NCBI RefSeq assembly: GCF_021026375.1
Contig: NZ_JAJNDB010000009.1
Location: forward strand, 1 to 64,000
Origin: Actinomycetospora endophytica
Lineage (GTDB): Bacteria > Actinomycetota > Actinomycetes > Mycobacteriales > Pseudonocardiaceae
DNA: 64,000 nt
Reading direction: 5' to 3'
The first letter of the stretch is position 1. Each line of letters starts with the position of its first letter. The notes below the pieces were generated by a model. It was not told where the DNA came from and searched no databases. It saw only the letters and a list, made by a program, of their open reading frames with translations. Below, piece after piece: positions 18,712-26,076 of the stretch. The position numbers and the translations under genes are program-made.

Positions 18712-19421
18712 TCGTCCCTCTGCCGGTGCTGGGCGTGGTCATCCCGGCCCACGACGAGGCCGAGCTGCTCGGCGACTGCCTCGAGGCAGTCGCTCGAGCC
18801 GCGCGCTGGGTCTCGGGGCGGGCCGTGGTCCGAACGCTCGCCGTCCTGGACGCCTGTGCCGACACCACCGCGGAGGTGGCATCGGCCCACGGAGTCGAGA
18901 CCCTCTCGGTCGACGTCCGCTGCGTCGGTCGCGCCCGCGACGCCGGCTGCCGCGAGCTGCTCGACCAGCGAGGCCCCCGACCGGGATGGGTGGCCACGAC
19001 CGATGCCGATTCCCGGGTGCCGCCGGACTGGTTGCTCGCGCAGCTCGAAGCCTGGCAGCGCGGCGCCGATGCCCGCGTCGGCGCCGTATACGTGGACGAC
19101 TGGGGCGACCAGGGCTCCGGTGCCCAGCTCTGGTTCCGCGACGTCTACGACCGGGCTGGGGATCCGCACCCCCACGTGCACGGCGCCAACCTCGGTGTCA
19201 GCGCCGAGGCCTACCGGCGTTGCGGCGGCTTCCGCGGCCTGCCGACCGGCGAGGACGTCGCGCTGGTCGACGCGCTCGGCGCGGGCGGCTTCACCGTGCA
19301 GCGCACGCGACGCAGCCCGGTGCTCACCAGCGCCCGGCGGGTCGGACGCGCGGCCGACGGCTTCGCGGGGCGGCTCGCCGAGCTCGGGTCGTCGGCGTCC
19401 GCGGAGCCGGCCCGGGGCTGA
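18708..19421 (+). CDS. Family 2 glycosyltransferase
   Basis: A 237-residue GT-A-fold protein. It has the nucleotide-sugar motif VVIPAHDEAELL near the N-terminus, the DxD-type metal site TTDADSRVPPDWL (about residues 95-107), and the acceptor region RCGGFRGLPTGEDVALVDAL. It has no membrane span. The TTG start overlaps the methyltransferase stop (TTGA); a GTG 18 bp later is possible. It probably adds or handles the sugar that the upstream deacetylase and methyltransferase modify. The product is unknown. Confidence 0.85.
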   Translation: MIVPLPVLGVVIPAHDEAELLGDCLEAVARAARWVSGRAVVRTLAVLDACADTTAEVASAHGVETLSVDVRCVGRARDAGCRELLDQRGPRPGWVATTDADSRVPPDWLLAQLEAWQRGADARVGAVYVDDWGDQGSGAQLWFRDVYDRAGDPHPHVHGANLGVSAEAYRRCGGFRGLPTGEDVALVDALGAGGFTVQRTRRSPVLTSARRVGRAADGFAGRLAELGSSASAEPARG

Positions 19422-19572
19422 ACTGCCTCACGGTAGGTCGCGGCGACCGAACCGCGGGACTGGCGCACCAACCCACCGGCGGCATCGAGCGAGCAGCCAG
19501 AAGTCCCGGAGACTCAGGGCGCCGGTGACGACCCGGGCCACACGGAACTGGGCGTTTTCCGGGTCGGCGGGA

Positions 19573-19603
19573 CGGTCATCCGCGCGCGGTTGAGACCCAG
19601 CCG
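19573..19603 (+). repeat. 31-nt element, copy 2, upstream of the ACAD-like gene
   Basis: Same as 17121-17151: CGGTCATC, N7, GGTTGAGACCCAGCCG. It is 92 bp before the acyl-CoA-dehydrogenase-like start and in the same orientation. Confidence 0.6.
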
Positions 19604-19695
19604 CGTCCGAGGGGACAGCGTCGAAGTCCGGCGGCTCGTCCCTGCCCGTCCGTGGTGTCCCGGTAGGGCGCCCGTGGCTCCGCTGAGGTCGTTCT

Positions 19696-20682
19696 GTGTC
19701 TCTCGCACCGTCGTCGAGTGGTCGTGACGCGCTCGCCGTGACTGTGTCCCGCTTCGTGGTCGACCCCGCGCCGCCGGCCCACACGTTGACCAACTGGCAG
19801 ATACTCGCCCAGGTCGCCGAGCGAGACCTCAACGTGGCGAGGCTGGCCGAAGGTCATCTCGACGCGGCCACCACGGTCGCCGATCTCGGCGGGACCGCCG
19901 TGACGCCGGGGTCCCTGTGGGGTGTGTGGGCCTCGGACGGCGCGAGCGGGTCCGAGATCCGCGGACGGTGGGAGGCCGGCAGCTGGCGGCTGAGCGGTGC
20001 CAAGGCATGGTGCTCCGGAGCGGATCGCTGCACCCACGCACTGGTGACCGCCGACGCGCCGGACGGCGACCGGTTGTTCGCGGTGGACCTCTCCGAACCG
20101 GGTTTCAGCCGCGCCGACGACACCTGGCAGGGGATCGGCATGCGTAGCTGCGGCACCACCGCCGTGCGGTTCGACGACGTGCCGGCCCGCGCCGTCGGCG
20201 AGCCGGGCGAGTACCTCTGGCGGCCCCGGTTCTGGCATGACGCCGTGGGCGTGGCGGCGGTGTGGTTCGGTGGCGCACTCGGGGCGAGCGGGCCGCTGCG
20301 AGCGCGCTCGGACGGCGGCGGCGACGAGCACGACGCCGCGCACCGTGGCCACATCGATGCTGCTCTCGGTGCCGCGGGTGCCGCGCTGCGGGAAGCCGCT
20401 GCCGCGATCACCGATCCCGGCGCCCGCGCAGAGTCCATCCTCACGGCGCGGCGCCGGGCGCTGCGGGTGCGGGCAGTCGTCGAGGCGGCCGTGGAGACCG
20501 CAGTGCGGAGTACCGGCCGCGCCACCGGCCCGAGACCACTGGCTCAGGACGCTGTCCACGCCCGACACGTCGCCGACCTCGAGGTCTATGTCCGCCAAAG
20601 TCACGCCGAACGTGACCTCGCCGCTCTCGGCCGCCTGGCGACCGAGCTCGACGGCGCCACCCCGCGGGGGCTCCGGCTCTGA
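19696..20682 (+). CDS. Short acyl-CoA-dehydrogenase-like protein
   Basis: A 328-residue protein with the middle-domain layout of acyl-CoA dehydrogenases ([53 protein letters not shown]) and a helical C-terminal domain. It is about 50 residues shorter than usual, lacks most of the N-terminal helical domain, and no EGTxEI-type catalytic Glu motif is visible. It may be a non-canonical flavoprotein. GTG start with TGAGGT upstream. Together with the PIG-L, methyltransferase and glycosyltransferase genes it forms a set of genes seen near each other in other bacteria. Its reaction is unknown. Confidence 0.75.
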   Translation: MSLAPSSSGRDALAVTVSRFVVDPAPPAHTLTNWQILAQVAERDLNVARLAEGHLDAATTVADLGGTAVTPGSLWGVWASDGASGSEIRGRWEAGSWRLSGAKAWCSGADRCTHALVTADAPDGDRLFAVDLSEPGFSRADDTWQGIGMRSCGTTAVRFDDVPARAVGEPGEYLWRPRFWHDAVGVAAVWFGGALGASGPLRARSDGGGDEHDAAHRGHIDAALGAAGAALREAAAAITDPGARAESILTARRRALRVRAVVEAAVETAVRSTGRATGPRPLAQDAVHARHVADLEVYVRQSHAERDLAALGRLATELDGATPRGLRL

Positions 20683-20809
20683 GCCCGCAGGGTCGAGCCA
20701 CGCTGCGACGCGGCTCGCCGTGATCTTGCGGCTGAAGGTCTGCCACGCCGTCGAGGCGGTTCGGGCCGACACGAGGCCGGGCAGACCCGACCTCCGTCAC
20801 CGGGGGAGG

Positions 20810-20989
20810 GAACGACCACGGGCCCGGGTCTCCGACGTCCCGCTATCGCGCCTGCCGCATGGCGACCCCACCCGCGGCGACACCGTCGCCGGCATCGCAG
20901 CAGTCTGGGGGTTCGCTCACGCGGGCCGGTTCTCGGTGACGTATCACCAGCACTACGGGCAGCCTCCGAGTCGCACGCTGCGCAGCTGA
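20810..20989 (+). pseudogene. Remnant of an AraC-family regulator (C-terminal helix-turn-helix)
   Basis: The frame ending at 20989 reads [42 protein letters not shown]. That is the second helix-turn-helix and C-terminus of an AraC regulator (compare VTDVAAGWGFFHPGRFAQQYRDRFGELPS in the intact AraC protein at 35-36 kb). No start or N-terminal domain precedes it. The upstream boundary is approximate. Confidence 0.65.
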
Positions 20990-21081
20990 CCGCACCTCGC
21001 TCCACCGGCAAGTTCTTGGTCTATTCGTCATCCGCTGTACGCGGACTTCATATCCACTGCACGAATGTAGATGGTGAGGTT

Positions 21082-21118
21082 CGCAACCGGACGAGCTTTG
21101 TCACTGTTCCCGGTTGCG
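21082..21118. promoter_or_regulatory. Inverted repeat upstream of the second STAS-like gene
   Basis: CGCAACCGG and CCGGTTGCG are perfect 9-bp arms separated by 19 nt, about 85 bp before the gene. It could be an operator or a leader hairpin. The surrounding 21000-21200 bases are less GC-rich than the neighbours. Confidence 0.35.
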
Positions 21119-21185
21119 TCCGGCAACGTCGGGCGCGAATAGTCTGCGCTGTTCTGCGGAGGGTGACCGCGGACGAGGAGGACAA

Positions 21186-21206
21186 ATGGGCCAGGTAGGC
21201 CGATGA
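21186..21206 (+). CDS. Possible six-codon leader ORF coupled to the STAS-like gene
   Basis: A perfect GGAGGA lies 3 bp before an ATG that opens a six-codon frame (M-G-Q-V-G-R). Its TGA overlaps the ATG of the next gene (ATGA). It could be a translational coupling device, or the GGAGGA may simply be a misplaced ribosome site. Confidence 0.3.
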   Translation: MGQVGR

Positions 21207-21748
21207 TGCTCGCCCGCCGGTCGACGACCCGCGAAAAGGCGCGTGCCGCGTCGACAGCGTCGGAAGGATCACGGTCCGGTCCCGGACCCGATCGCGCACA
21301 GTTCGATCAGGGCTCGGCGGTAGCCGACGACACGCGCGAGGACGACGCGGCGTTCCCTGCTCCGGTCATGGACGACGACGGCCACGTGCTGGCCGAGCGG
21401 CGGCATCGGGCCCGCCACGACGTCGCCGACGAGCTAGCCCTCGCCCACCGAGGCGCCCCCGCCGTCGCGGTGCGCTATTTCGGTCCCGGCTGTGTCGCGG
21501 TCGGGATGGCAGGGCCGGTCGACCAGGCCGCCGTTGAACGACTGGCCGCTCTGCTGCACGAACTTCGTCCCCACAGCTCCCGGGAACTGCTGCTGGTGTT
21601 CGGCCGGCTCGACTCGTGGCACCCCTACCTGGCACGGGTGCTCGGCCAGGCGCGGATCCAGCGCCTCATCGACGGCGCGCTCGTCGAGTTCCACAACCCT
21701 CCGACGACCTTGGCCGTCCAGCTCGACGCCCATCCTGGACCGGGCTGA
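21203..21748 (+). CDS. STAS-like (anti-anti-sigma fold) protein, copy 2
   Basis: A 181-residue homologue of the protein at 10.0-10.5 kb. The shared region runs CVAVGMAGPVDQAAVERLAALL, LRPHSSRELLLVFGRLD, then HPYLARVLGQARIQRLIDGALVEF, and aligns without gaps to the first copy. The first 60 residues are charged and probably disordered. As in copy 1, the usual phospho-Ser/Thr loop of STAS anti-anti-sigma factors is absent. It may bind a partner switch kinase or a flavin or nucleotide ligand, but neither is shown. Confidence 0.65.
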   Translation: MMLARRSTTREKARAASTASEGSRSGPGPDRAQFDQGSAVADDTREDDAAFPAPVMDDDGHVLAERRHRARHDVADELALAHRGAPAVAVRYFGPGCVAVGMAGPVDQAAVERLAALLHELRPHSSRELLLVFGRLDSWHPYLARVLGQARIQRLIDGALVEFHNPPTTLAVQLDAHPGPG

Positions 21749-22060
21749 ACACGACCAGGCCACCACGCCGACCTGTGTGAGGGCCTGCCGTCGACACTGC
21801 GTCCACCCCAGGTGTCATCCGCAGCCAGGGACTCGAGCCCCGAGCTCTCCGACTCGCTGACTAGGTTGGTCATCCAGGACCCCGCACGAGACTCAGTGCG
21901 GGGCGCGGCACGATTCCGGCGAGGGCGAGCTGGTCGAAATCACGGACGAGGTCGGCAGGTGTAGGTCGCCGAGGTCGCCTCGATCGGCCTGCTCGTGGTG
22001 GCGACGAGCTCGGGCGTCCTTGTGTGCCCCTCAGGCGATGCCTTAGCCGCGCGGGCAGGG
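21749..22060. other. Intergenic stretch with one hairpin
   Basis: No convincing coding frame. It holds the terminator-like hairpin at 21880-21903 and a short segment (about 21822-21845) that vaguely resembles a tRNA T-arm on the minus strand but does not fold into a tRNA. Confidence 0.45.
21880..21903. terminator. Hairpin between convergent genes
   Basis: A perfect 8-bp stem CCCCGCAC / GTGCGGGG with an 8-nt loop. It lies downstream of the STAS-like gene and, from the other side, beyond the small Cys-rich gene, so it could stop transcripts from both. Confidence 0.5.
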
Positions 22061-22249
22061 CTACAAGCTGTACCTCGCCTTTTTCTCCTCTTGCAGATGC
22101 ACCCTCTCGTCACGATCATGCTGCCCGAGGAGTTCGAGAGCGTGGGTTCTACACACCGCCATGCCATCGAGGATCGTCACCGCGACGCAAGACGGGTCCG
22201 TGTTCATGGGCTGCTCACGCAGGCAGGTGACGCACAGGAGGTCGCTCAT
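22061..22249 (-). CDS. Small Cys-rich protein, unknown
   Basis: A 62-residue frame MSDLLCVTCLREQP...CVAVTILDGMAVCRTHALELL, ending in a charged Lys/Glu tail. CxxC followed by CxxxH-like spacing suggests a small zinc-binding protein. The ATG has GAGGGGG immediately upstream. Proteins of this size and pattern are common near mobile or accessory DNA in actinomycetes. I cannot name a family. Confidence 0.5.
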   Translation of the reverse strand: MSDLLCVTCLREQPMNTDPSCVAVTILDGMAVCRTHALELLGQHDRDERVHLQEEKKARYSL

Positions 22250-22455
22250 CCCCCTCACTATTCTCGTCCTACGAAGAATCCACAGGGCCCTCCGACCCTG
22301 AACCGTGGGCCGGACGGCCTTCCAAACCTTGGGGCGCCAATCCGAAATGAAAGCGACCGGATGCTGGTGACCCCTGGCTGGGCGCTGACGTGCTTGCCCG
22401 TGACGACGGCCGCATGGCGGTCTGGACCTCGAGGCGCTGAACCTGCACGGATGAG

Positions 22456-22526
22456 TGCCCCCGGTGGGATTCGAACCCACACTGGACGGATCATGATTCT
22501 CGTCCGCAGCGGTGAGCTACGGTGCG
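22456..22526 (-). pseudogene. Degenerate tRNA (T-arm and 3' acceptor strand intact)
   Basis: The minus strand carries a perfect T-arm (GTGGG TTCGAAT CCCAC) followed by acceptor strand CGGGGGC and A. The anticodon stem GCGGA/TCCGT is present but encloses a 12-nt loop instead of 7. The D-arm is shortened to about half. The 5' acceptor strand (CGCACCG) pairs at only four of seven positions. No CCA is encoded. It is a decayed tRNA or the tRNA-derived edge of an integrated element. Confidence 0.6.
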
Positions 22527-22664
22527 CGTTTGTGCTGGTCAGCGATGGTCTGAAGCAGTCGTGATCTTGACCGGTAGGCCTCCGTGAGCGGCGCTGGTGT
22601 GACGTAAGCGGCCACCAAACAGGACCGCCCAGCCCATCTGAATGTCCCGCGCTCGCCACGGTGA

Positions 22665-22742
22665 TCAGTGGAAGGTGAGGTCGCCGGTCGTGATCGCCTC
22701 CTTGAGGTGCCGAGCCTTGTCGTAGTCGAGGCAGGTGGCCAC
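22665..22742 (-). CDS. Short coding scrap or tiny protein (25 residues)
   Basis: The minus strand reads VATCLDYDKARHLKEAITTGDLTFH and stop, with almost every third position G or C, unlike the surrounding DNA. It starts from a GTG; the frame stays open about 11 more codons upstream. It is probably the end of a decayed gene or a very small protein. No family is recognised. Confidence 0.3.
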   Translation of the reverse strand: MATCLDYDKARHLKEAITTGDLTFH

Positions 22743-22830
22743 GCCACCGGTGGCGACCGGCCAGCGCCCCCGAGCGAGTCATGTTTCGAGCGGTGCGGGC
22801 GAAGCCTTGCGATCACGACCCCGCTCTCAG

Positions 22831-22850
22831 CATCATATATTTCACACTAT
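22831..22850. promoter_or_regulatory. AT-rich regulon element 1 (permease promoter)
   Basis: CATCATATATTTCACACTAT, 85 bp before the permease. The core ATATATTT with a nearby CACA matches the element found before the other catabolic transcription units. Confidence 0.55.
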
Positions 22851-22934
22851 CGGTGTCGCTCAGCGCTCCGGCCGTCGCGTCCGTCTCCGCGGCCTGATCG
22901 CGAGCCTCGCGCACGACGTACGGAGAGGTTGGCG

Positions 22935-24254
22935 ATGACGCTTCACGAGGGCGCCCCGGCGGCGACCACGGCGGTTCCGGCGGCCACCAGGCCGCGCAGG
23001 GTCCTGCCCGCCGCGATCGCCTCGCAGGCGATCGAGTACTACGACTTCCTGATCTACGGTACGGCCGCCTCGCTGGTCTTCGGGGCCCAGTTCTTCCCAT
23101 CCGTGAGCCCTGTCGCAGGAGTGCTCGCCGCGTTCGCGACGTTCGCCGTCGGGTTCGCCGGCCGCCCGATTGGGGCGGCCGTTTTCGGTCACATCGGCGA
23201 CCGCTACGGGCGCAAGCCCGCCCTCATCGGGGCGCTCGTGCTGATGGCCGCGGCCACCCTGCTGATCGGCGCCCTGCCGACCTACGCCTCGGTCGGCGTG
23301 GTGGCGCCGGTCCTCCTCGCCCTCCTGCGCGTGCTGCAGGGCATCTCGGTCGGGGGGCAATGGGCGGGGGCGACGCTCATCTCCCTCGAGCACGCCGACC
23401 CCCGTCGACGGGGCCTGCACGCGGCACTGCCCCAGATCGGGGTGTCGGTCGGGATGATCCTCGGGACGTTGGTGTTCCTGCTGGTGAGCGGGACCACCTC
23501 GGGTGCGCAGTTCTCGGCGTGGGGGTGGCGCATCCCCTTCCTGCTCACCGTGGTGATGTTCCCGATCGCGTACTACATGCACCGCTACATCTCCGACACG
23601 CCGGCGTTCCGTGCCGCGGAGGCGGCCCTGCTCGCGGAAGGAGAGCGGCCGCGCTCGTCGGTGCTCCAGATCCTGCGCCGACCACGCCAGATGCTGGTCG
23701 CGGCCGCGACGTTCCTCGTCGCCACGATCCTCTTCTACGTCACTGCGACCGGTGTCCTCGACTTCGGAGTGCGTGACGTCGGGATCCCGAAGTCGACGAT
23801 GCTCACGGCGATCATGCTGTCGATGGTGGCGTTCGGGGTCGCGACAGTCCTCTGTGGCTGGCTCTCCGACGTCGTCGGGCGCCGGTCGGTCTACGCCGGC
23901 GGTGCCGCGCTCGCGGGGGTCTGGGCGTTCGCCCTGTTCCCGCTGGTCGAGACGGGGAGCTTCGGGTGGGTGCTGCTGGCCGTGTGCGTCGCCCAGGTGG
24001 CGGTCGGGGCGATGTTCGGGACGGCGAGCTCGATGTTCGCGGAGATGTTCCCGCCGAGCGTGCGGTACTCCGGGGCCGCGCTGGGCAACCAGGTCGCCAA
24101 CGTCGTCGGCGGTGGGTTGGCCCCCTTCGTCGTAGTCGCGCTCATTGCCGGCACCGGGACGACGCTGTCGGTCGCCGTCTACGTCGCCGTCGCGGCCGCG
24201 ATCAGCCTCGCAGCCGTCGGGTTGGTGCGGTTCGCCGCGCCCGACTCCGCCTGA
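22935..24254 (+). CDS. MHS-family (MFS) organic-acid permease
   Basis: A 439-residue 12-span transporter of the metabolite:H+ symporter group. The family signatures are IEYYDFLIYGTAA in the first span, GHIGDRYGRKPALIGALVLMA (loop 2-3) and LRVLQGISVGGQWAGATLISLEHAD. The mirrored WLSDVVGRRSVYAGGAAL is in the second half. MHS carriers import organic acids such as benzoate, shikimate or proline-like compounds with protons. The ATG has GGAGAGG 6 bp upstream. As the first gene of the catabolic block it probably brings in the substrate. Confidence 0.9.
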   Translation: MTLHEGAPAATTAVPAATRPRRVLPAAIASQAIEYYDFLIYGTAASLVFGAQFFPSVSPVAGVLAAFATFAVGFAGRPIGAAVFGHIGDRYGRKPALIGALVLMAAATLLIGALPTYASVGVVAPVLLALLRVLQGISVGGQWAGATLISLEHADPRRRGLHAALPQIGVSVGMILGTLVFLLVSGTTSGAQFSAWGWRIPFLLTVVMFPIAYYMHRYISDTPAFRAAEAALLAEGERPRSSVLQILRRPRQMLVAAATFLVATILFYVTATGVLDFGVRDVGIPKSTMLTAIMLSMVAFGVATVLCGWLSDVVGRRSVYAGGAALAGVWAFALFPLVETGSFGWVLLAVCVAQVAVGAMFGTASSMFAEMFPPSVRYSGAALGNQVANVVGGGLAPFVVVALIAGTGTTLSVAVYVAVAAAISLAAVGLVRFAAPDSA

Positions 24255-24305
24255 GTCGCCATCGCTCCTGCGATCCCCGCCACCCAGCGGTTGTCAGTCA
24301 CTCAG

Positions 24306-24323
24306 AACAAAATATATTGTTTC
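24306..24323. promoter_or_regulatory. AT-rich regulon element 2 (CoA-transferase operon)
   Basis: AACAAAATATATTGTTTC, an imperfect palindrome (ACAA N6 TTGT around AATATATT), 28 bp before the CoA-transferase start. Confidence 0.65.
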
Positions 24324-24351
24324 GGAGTCGTCGAAGGTTGAGGAGCTGCGC

Positions 24352-26076
24352 GTGACGGGCCGGGTGGAGTTCTGCGGGCTGGCCGAGGCGGTCGAGCGTC
24401 ATGTGCGGCCGGGCGACGCGATCCACGTGGTGATGGGCCACAGCCGGTGGAGCGCGCTGGTGCGGGAGGTGGCCCGGCAGCACTGGGGAAGGCCCTCGGG
24501 TTTCACCCTGATCATGGCGAGCCTGTCCTCGCTGGGCACCGTGCTGGTGCGGGCGGGGTGTCTGGCGAAGGTCGTGTCGGTGTACTCGGGGGACTCGTTC
24601 CCGGTGTTCACCCCGAACCCGGTCTATCAGGCCGGGTTCGGGGCGCACGGTGGCGTGGAGGTCGAGCACTGGTCGTTCCTGACGTTCATCCAGCGGCTGC
24701 GGGCCGCGGCGACCGGCGTGCCCGCCGTCGTCACCGGCTCGGTCGCTGGCTCGTCGATGGCGGCCAACGCGGCCTATACCGAGGTCGACACCCCGTTCGG
24801 TCACCTCGGTCTGGTCGCTGCGCTCGCGCCGGACGTCGCGCTGCTGCACGCCGCGGTGGCCGACCGGGAGGGCAATCTCGCGATCGCACCGCCGATGTTC
24901 GAGGGCGTGGTCGGGGCAATGGCCGCCCGGCGGGGGGTCGTCGCCAGTGTGGAGCGGGTCGTGGACGACCTGCGGCCGTGGTCGGGGTTCGTGCGCATCC
25001 CGGCGCACCGGGTGCTGGCCGTCGTCGAGGCACCCTTCGGCGCCCATCCCGGGGGGGTGTTCGCCGGGCCTCGGGAGCAGGCGCTGCCGGTGTCGGGCTA
25101 CGGCGAGGACATCGGGTTCTGGGTCGAGGTGCGTGAGGCCAGCCGGCGCGACGACTTCGATGACTGGATCCGAGAGTGGGTCCTCGAGCCGGCCGATCAC
25201 GACGCCTACCTGGCCAAGCTGGGCCGGGAGCGTCTCGACGGGCTCGTGGCGGCCGCGACCGGACGGCGCCCCGACGGGCCCGTCGCCGACGCCGGCGAAC
25301 CGTCTGCGACGGAGCGGGCGGCGGTGTGGTTGGCGGACCTGCTGGTGGAGCGGATCGCCGCGATCGGCGCCGACGGGGTGCTGGCCGGGGCCGGCCTGGC
25401 CAACCTCGCCGCCTGGGACGGCGTCGCCCGTGCCCGGCAGGCCGGTCACCGGGTCGCGCTGACCGCCGAGCTCGGGTTGTGGGGCTACGACCCCGCCCCG
25501 GGCGACCCCTACCCGTTCAGCTTCGCCAACTTCGGAACCTCGTCGATGCTGCTCGACACCGAACAGGTCCTCGGTTCCTTCGTCACGAGCCCGACCACCC
25601 GGGCGATCGCGTGTGTGGGCGCCGCGCTGATCGACCGGCACGGCAACATCAACACCACCCGAACCGACGACGGCACCCACCTGGTCGGCTCCGGGGGCGC
25701 CAACGACGTCGTCACCGGCGCGGACGAGACCCTGGTCGTGGGCACGATGAGCCCACGCCGGTTCGTCGCTGCCACCGACTACATCACCAGCCCCGGCGAG
25801 CGGGTGCGGGCGGTCGTGACCGACCTCGGCATCCTGGAGAACGCCGACGGCGAGCTGGTGCTCACCGCGGTCGCTCCCGGACCGGAACCGCAGCACGAGC
25901 GGATCGAGCTCGCCCGGTCCCGGTGCGGGTGGGCGCTCAAGACCGCCGATCACGTCCGGGACCTGCGCCCGGTGAGCACCGCCGACGTCGGGACCCTGCG
26001 GTCCTTCGACCCCGACGGACTCTTCCTCGGCCGCCGGACGCGGCCACACCCCGGCAGCGAAGGGAAGCAGCAGTGA
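24352..26076 (+). CDS. Fused family-I CoA transferase (alpha+beta, IpdAB/glutaconate type)
   Basis: A 574-residue single chain. The N-terminal half (to about residue 290) has the alpha-subunit pattern (LAEAVERHVRPGDAIHVVMG, AGCLAKVVSVYSGD, TEVDTPFGHLGLVAALAPDVALLHAAVADREGN). The C-terminal half is beta-like, with TAELGLWGYDP giving the expected active-site Glu position and RFVAATDYITSPGERVRAVVTDLGI. Most relatives are two separate subunits, so this is a fusion. The family moves CoA between acids or opens cyclic beta-dicarbonyl CoA esters (IpdAB). GTG with GAGGAG 6 bp upstream. It heads an operon with a dehydrogenase, a hydratase and a nitroreductase. Confidence 0.85.
   Translation: MTGRVEFCGLAEAVERHVRPGDAIHVVMGHSRWSALVREVARQHWGRPSGFTLIMASLSSLGTVLVRAGCLAKVVSVYSGDSFPVFTPNPVYQAGFGAHGGVEVEHWSFLTFIQRLRAAATGVPAVVTGSVAGSSMAANAAYTEVDTPFGHLGLVAALAPDVALLHAAVADREGNLAIAPPMFEGVVGAMAARRGVVASVERVVDDLRPWSGFVRIPAHRVLAVVEAPFGAHPGGVFAGPREQALPVSGYGEDIGFWVEVREASRRDDFDDWIREWVLEPADHDAYLAKLGRERLDGLVAAATGRRPDGPVADAGEPSATERAAVWLADLLVERIAAIGADGVLAGAGLANLAAWDGVARARQAGHRVALTAELGLWGYDPAPGDPYPFSFANFGTSSMLLDTEQVLGSFVTSPTTRAIACVGAALIDRHGNINTTRTDDGTHLVGSGGANDVVTGADETLVVGTMSPRRFVAATDYITSPGERVRAVVTDLGILENADGELVLTAVAPGPEPQHERIELARSRCGWALKTADHVRDLRPVSTADVGTLRSFDPDGLFLGRRTRPHPGSEGKQQ

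Larger units (their letters stand above)
22250..22934. other. Degraded junction region before the catabolic block
   Basis: A 685-bp gap that contains the degenerate tRNA, a short coding scrap and the first AT-rich element. I see no full-length gene. Confidence 0.5.

Noticed and set aside
21820-21905. Possible second tRNA (GGGGCTCGAGTCCC-like T-arm on the minus strand)
   Set aside because: The anticodon and D arms do not pair and no acceptor stem can be formed. Only the neighbouring hairpin at 21880-21903 is convincing.
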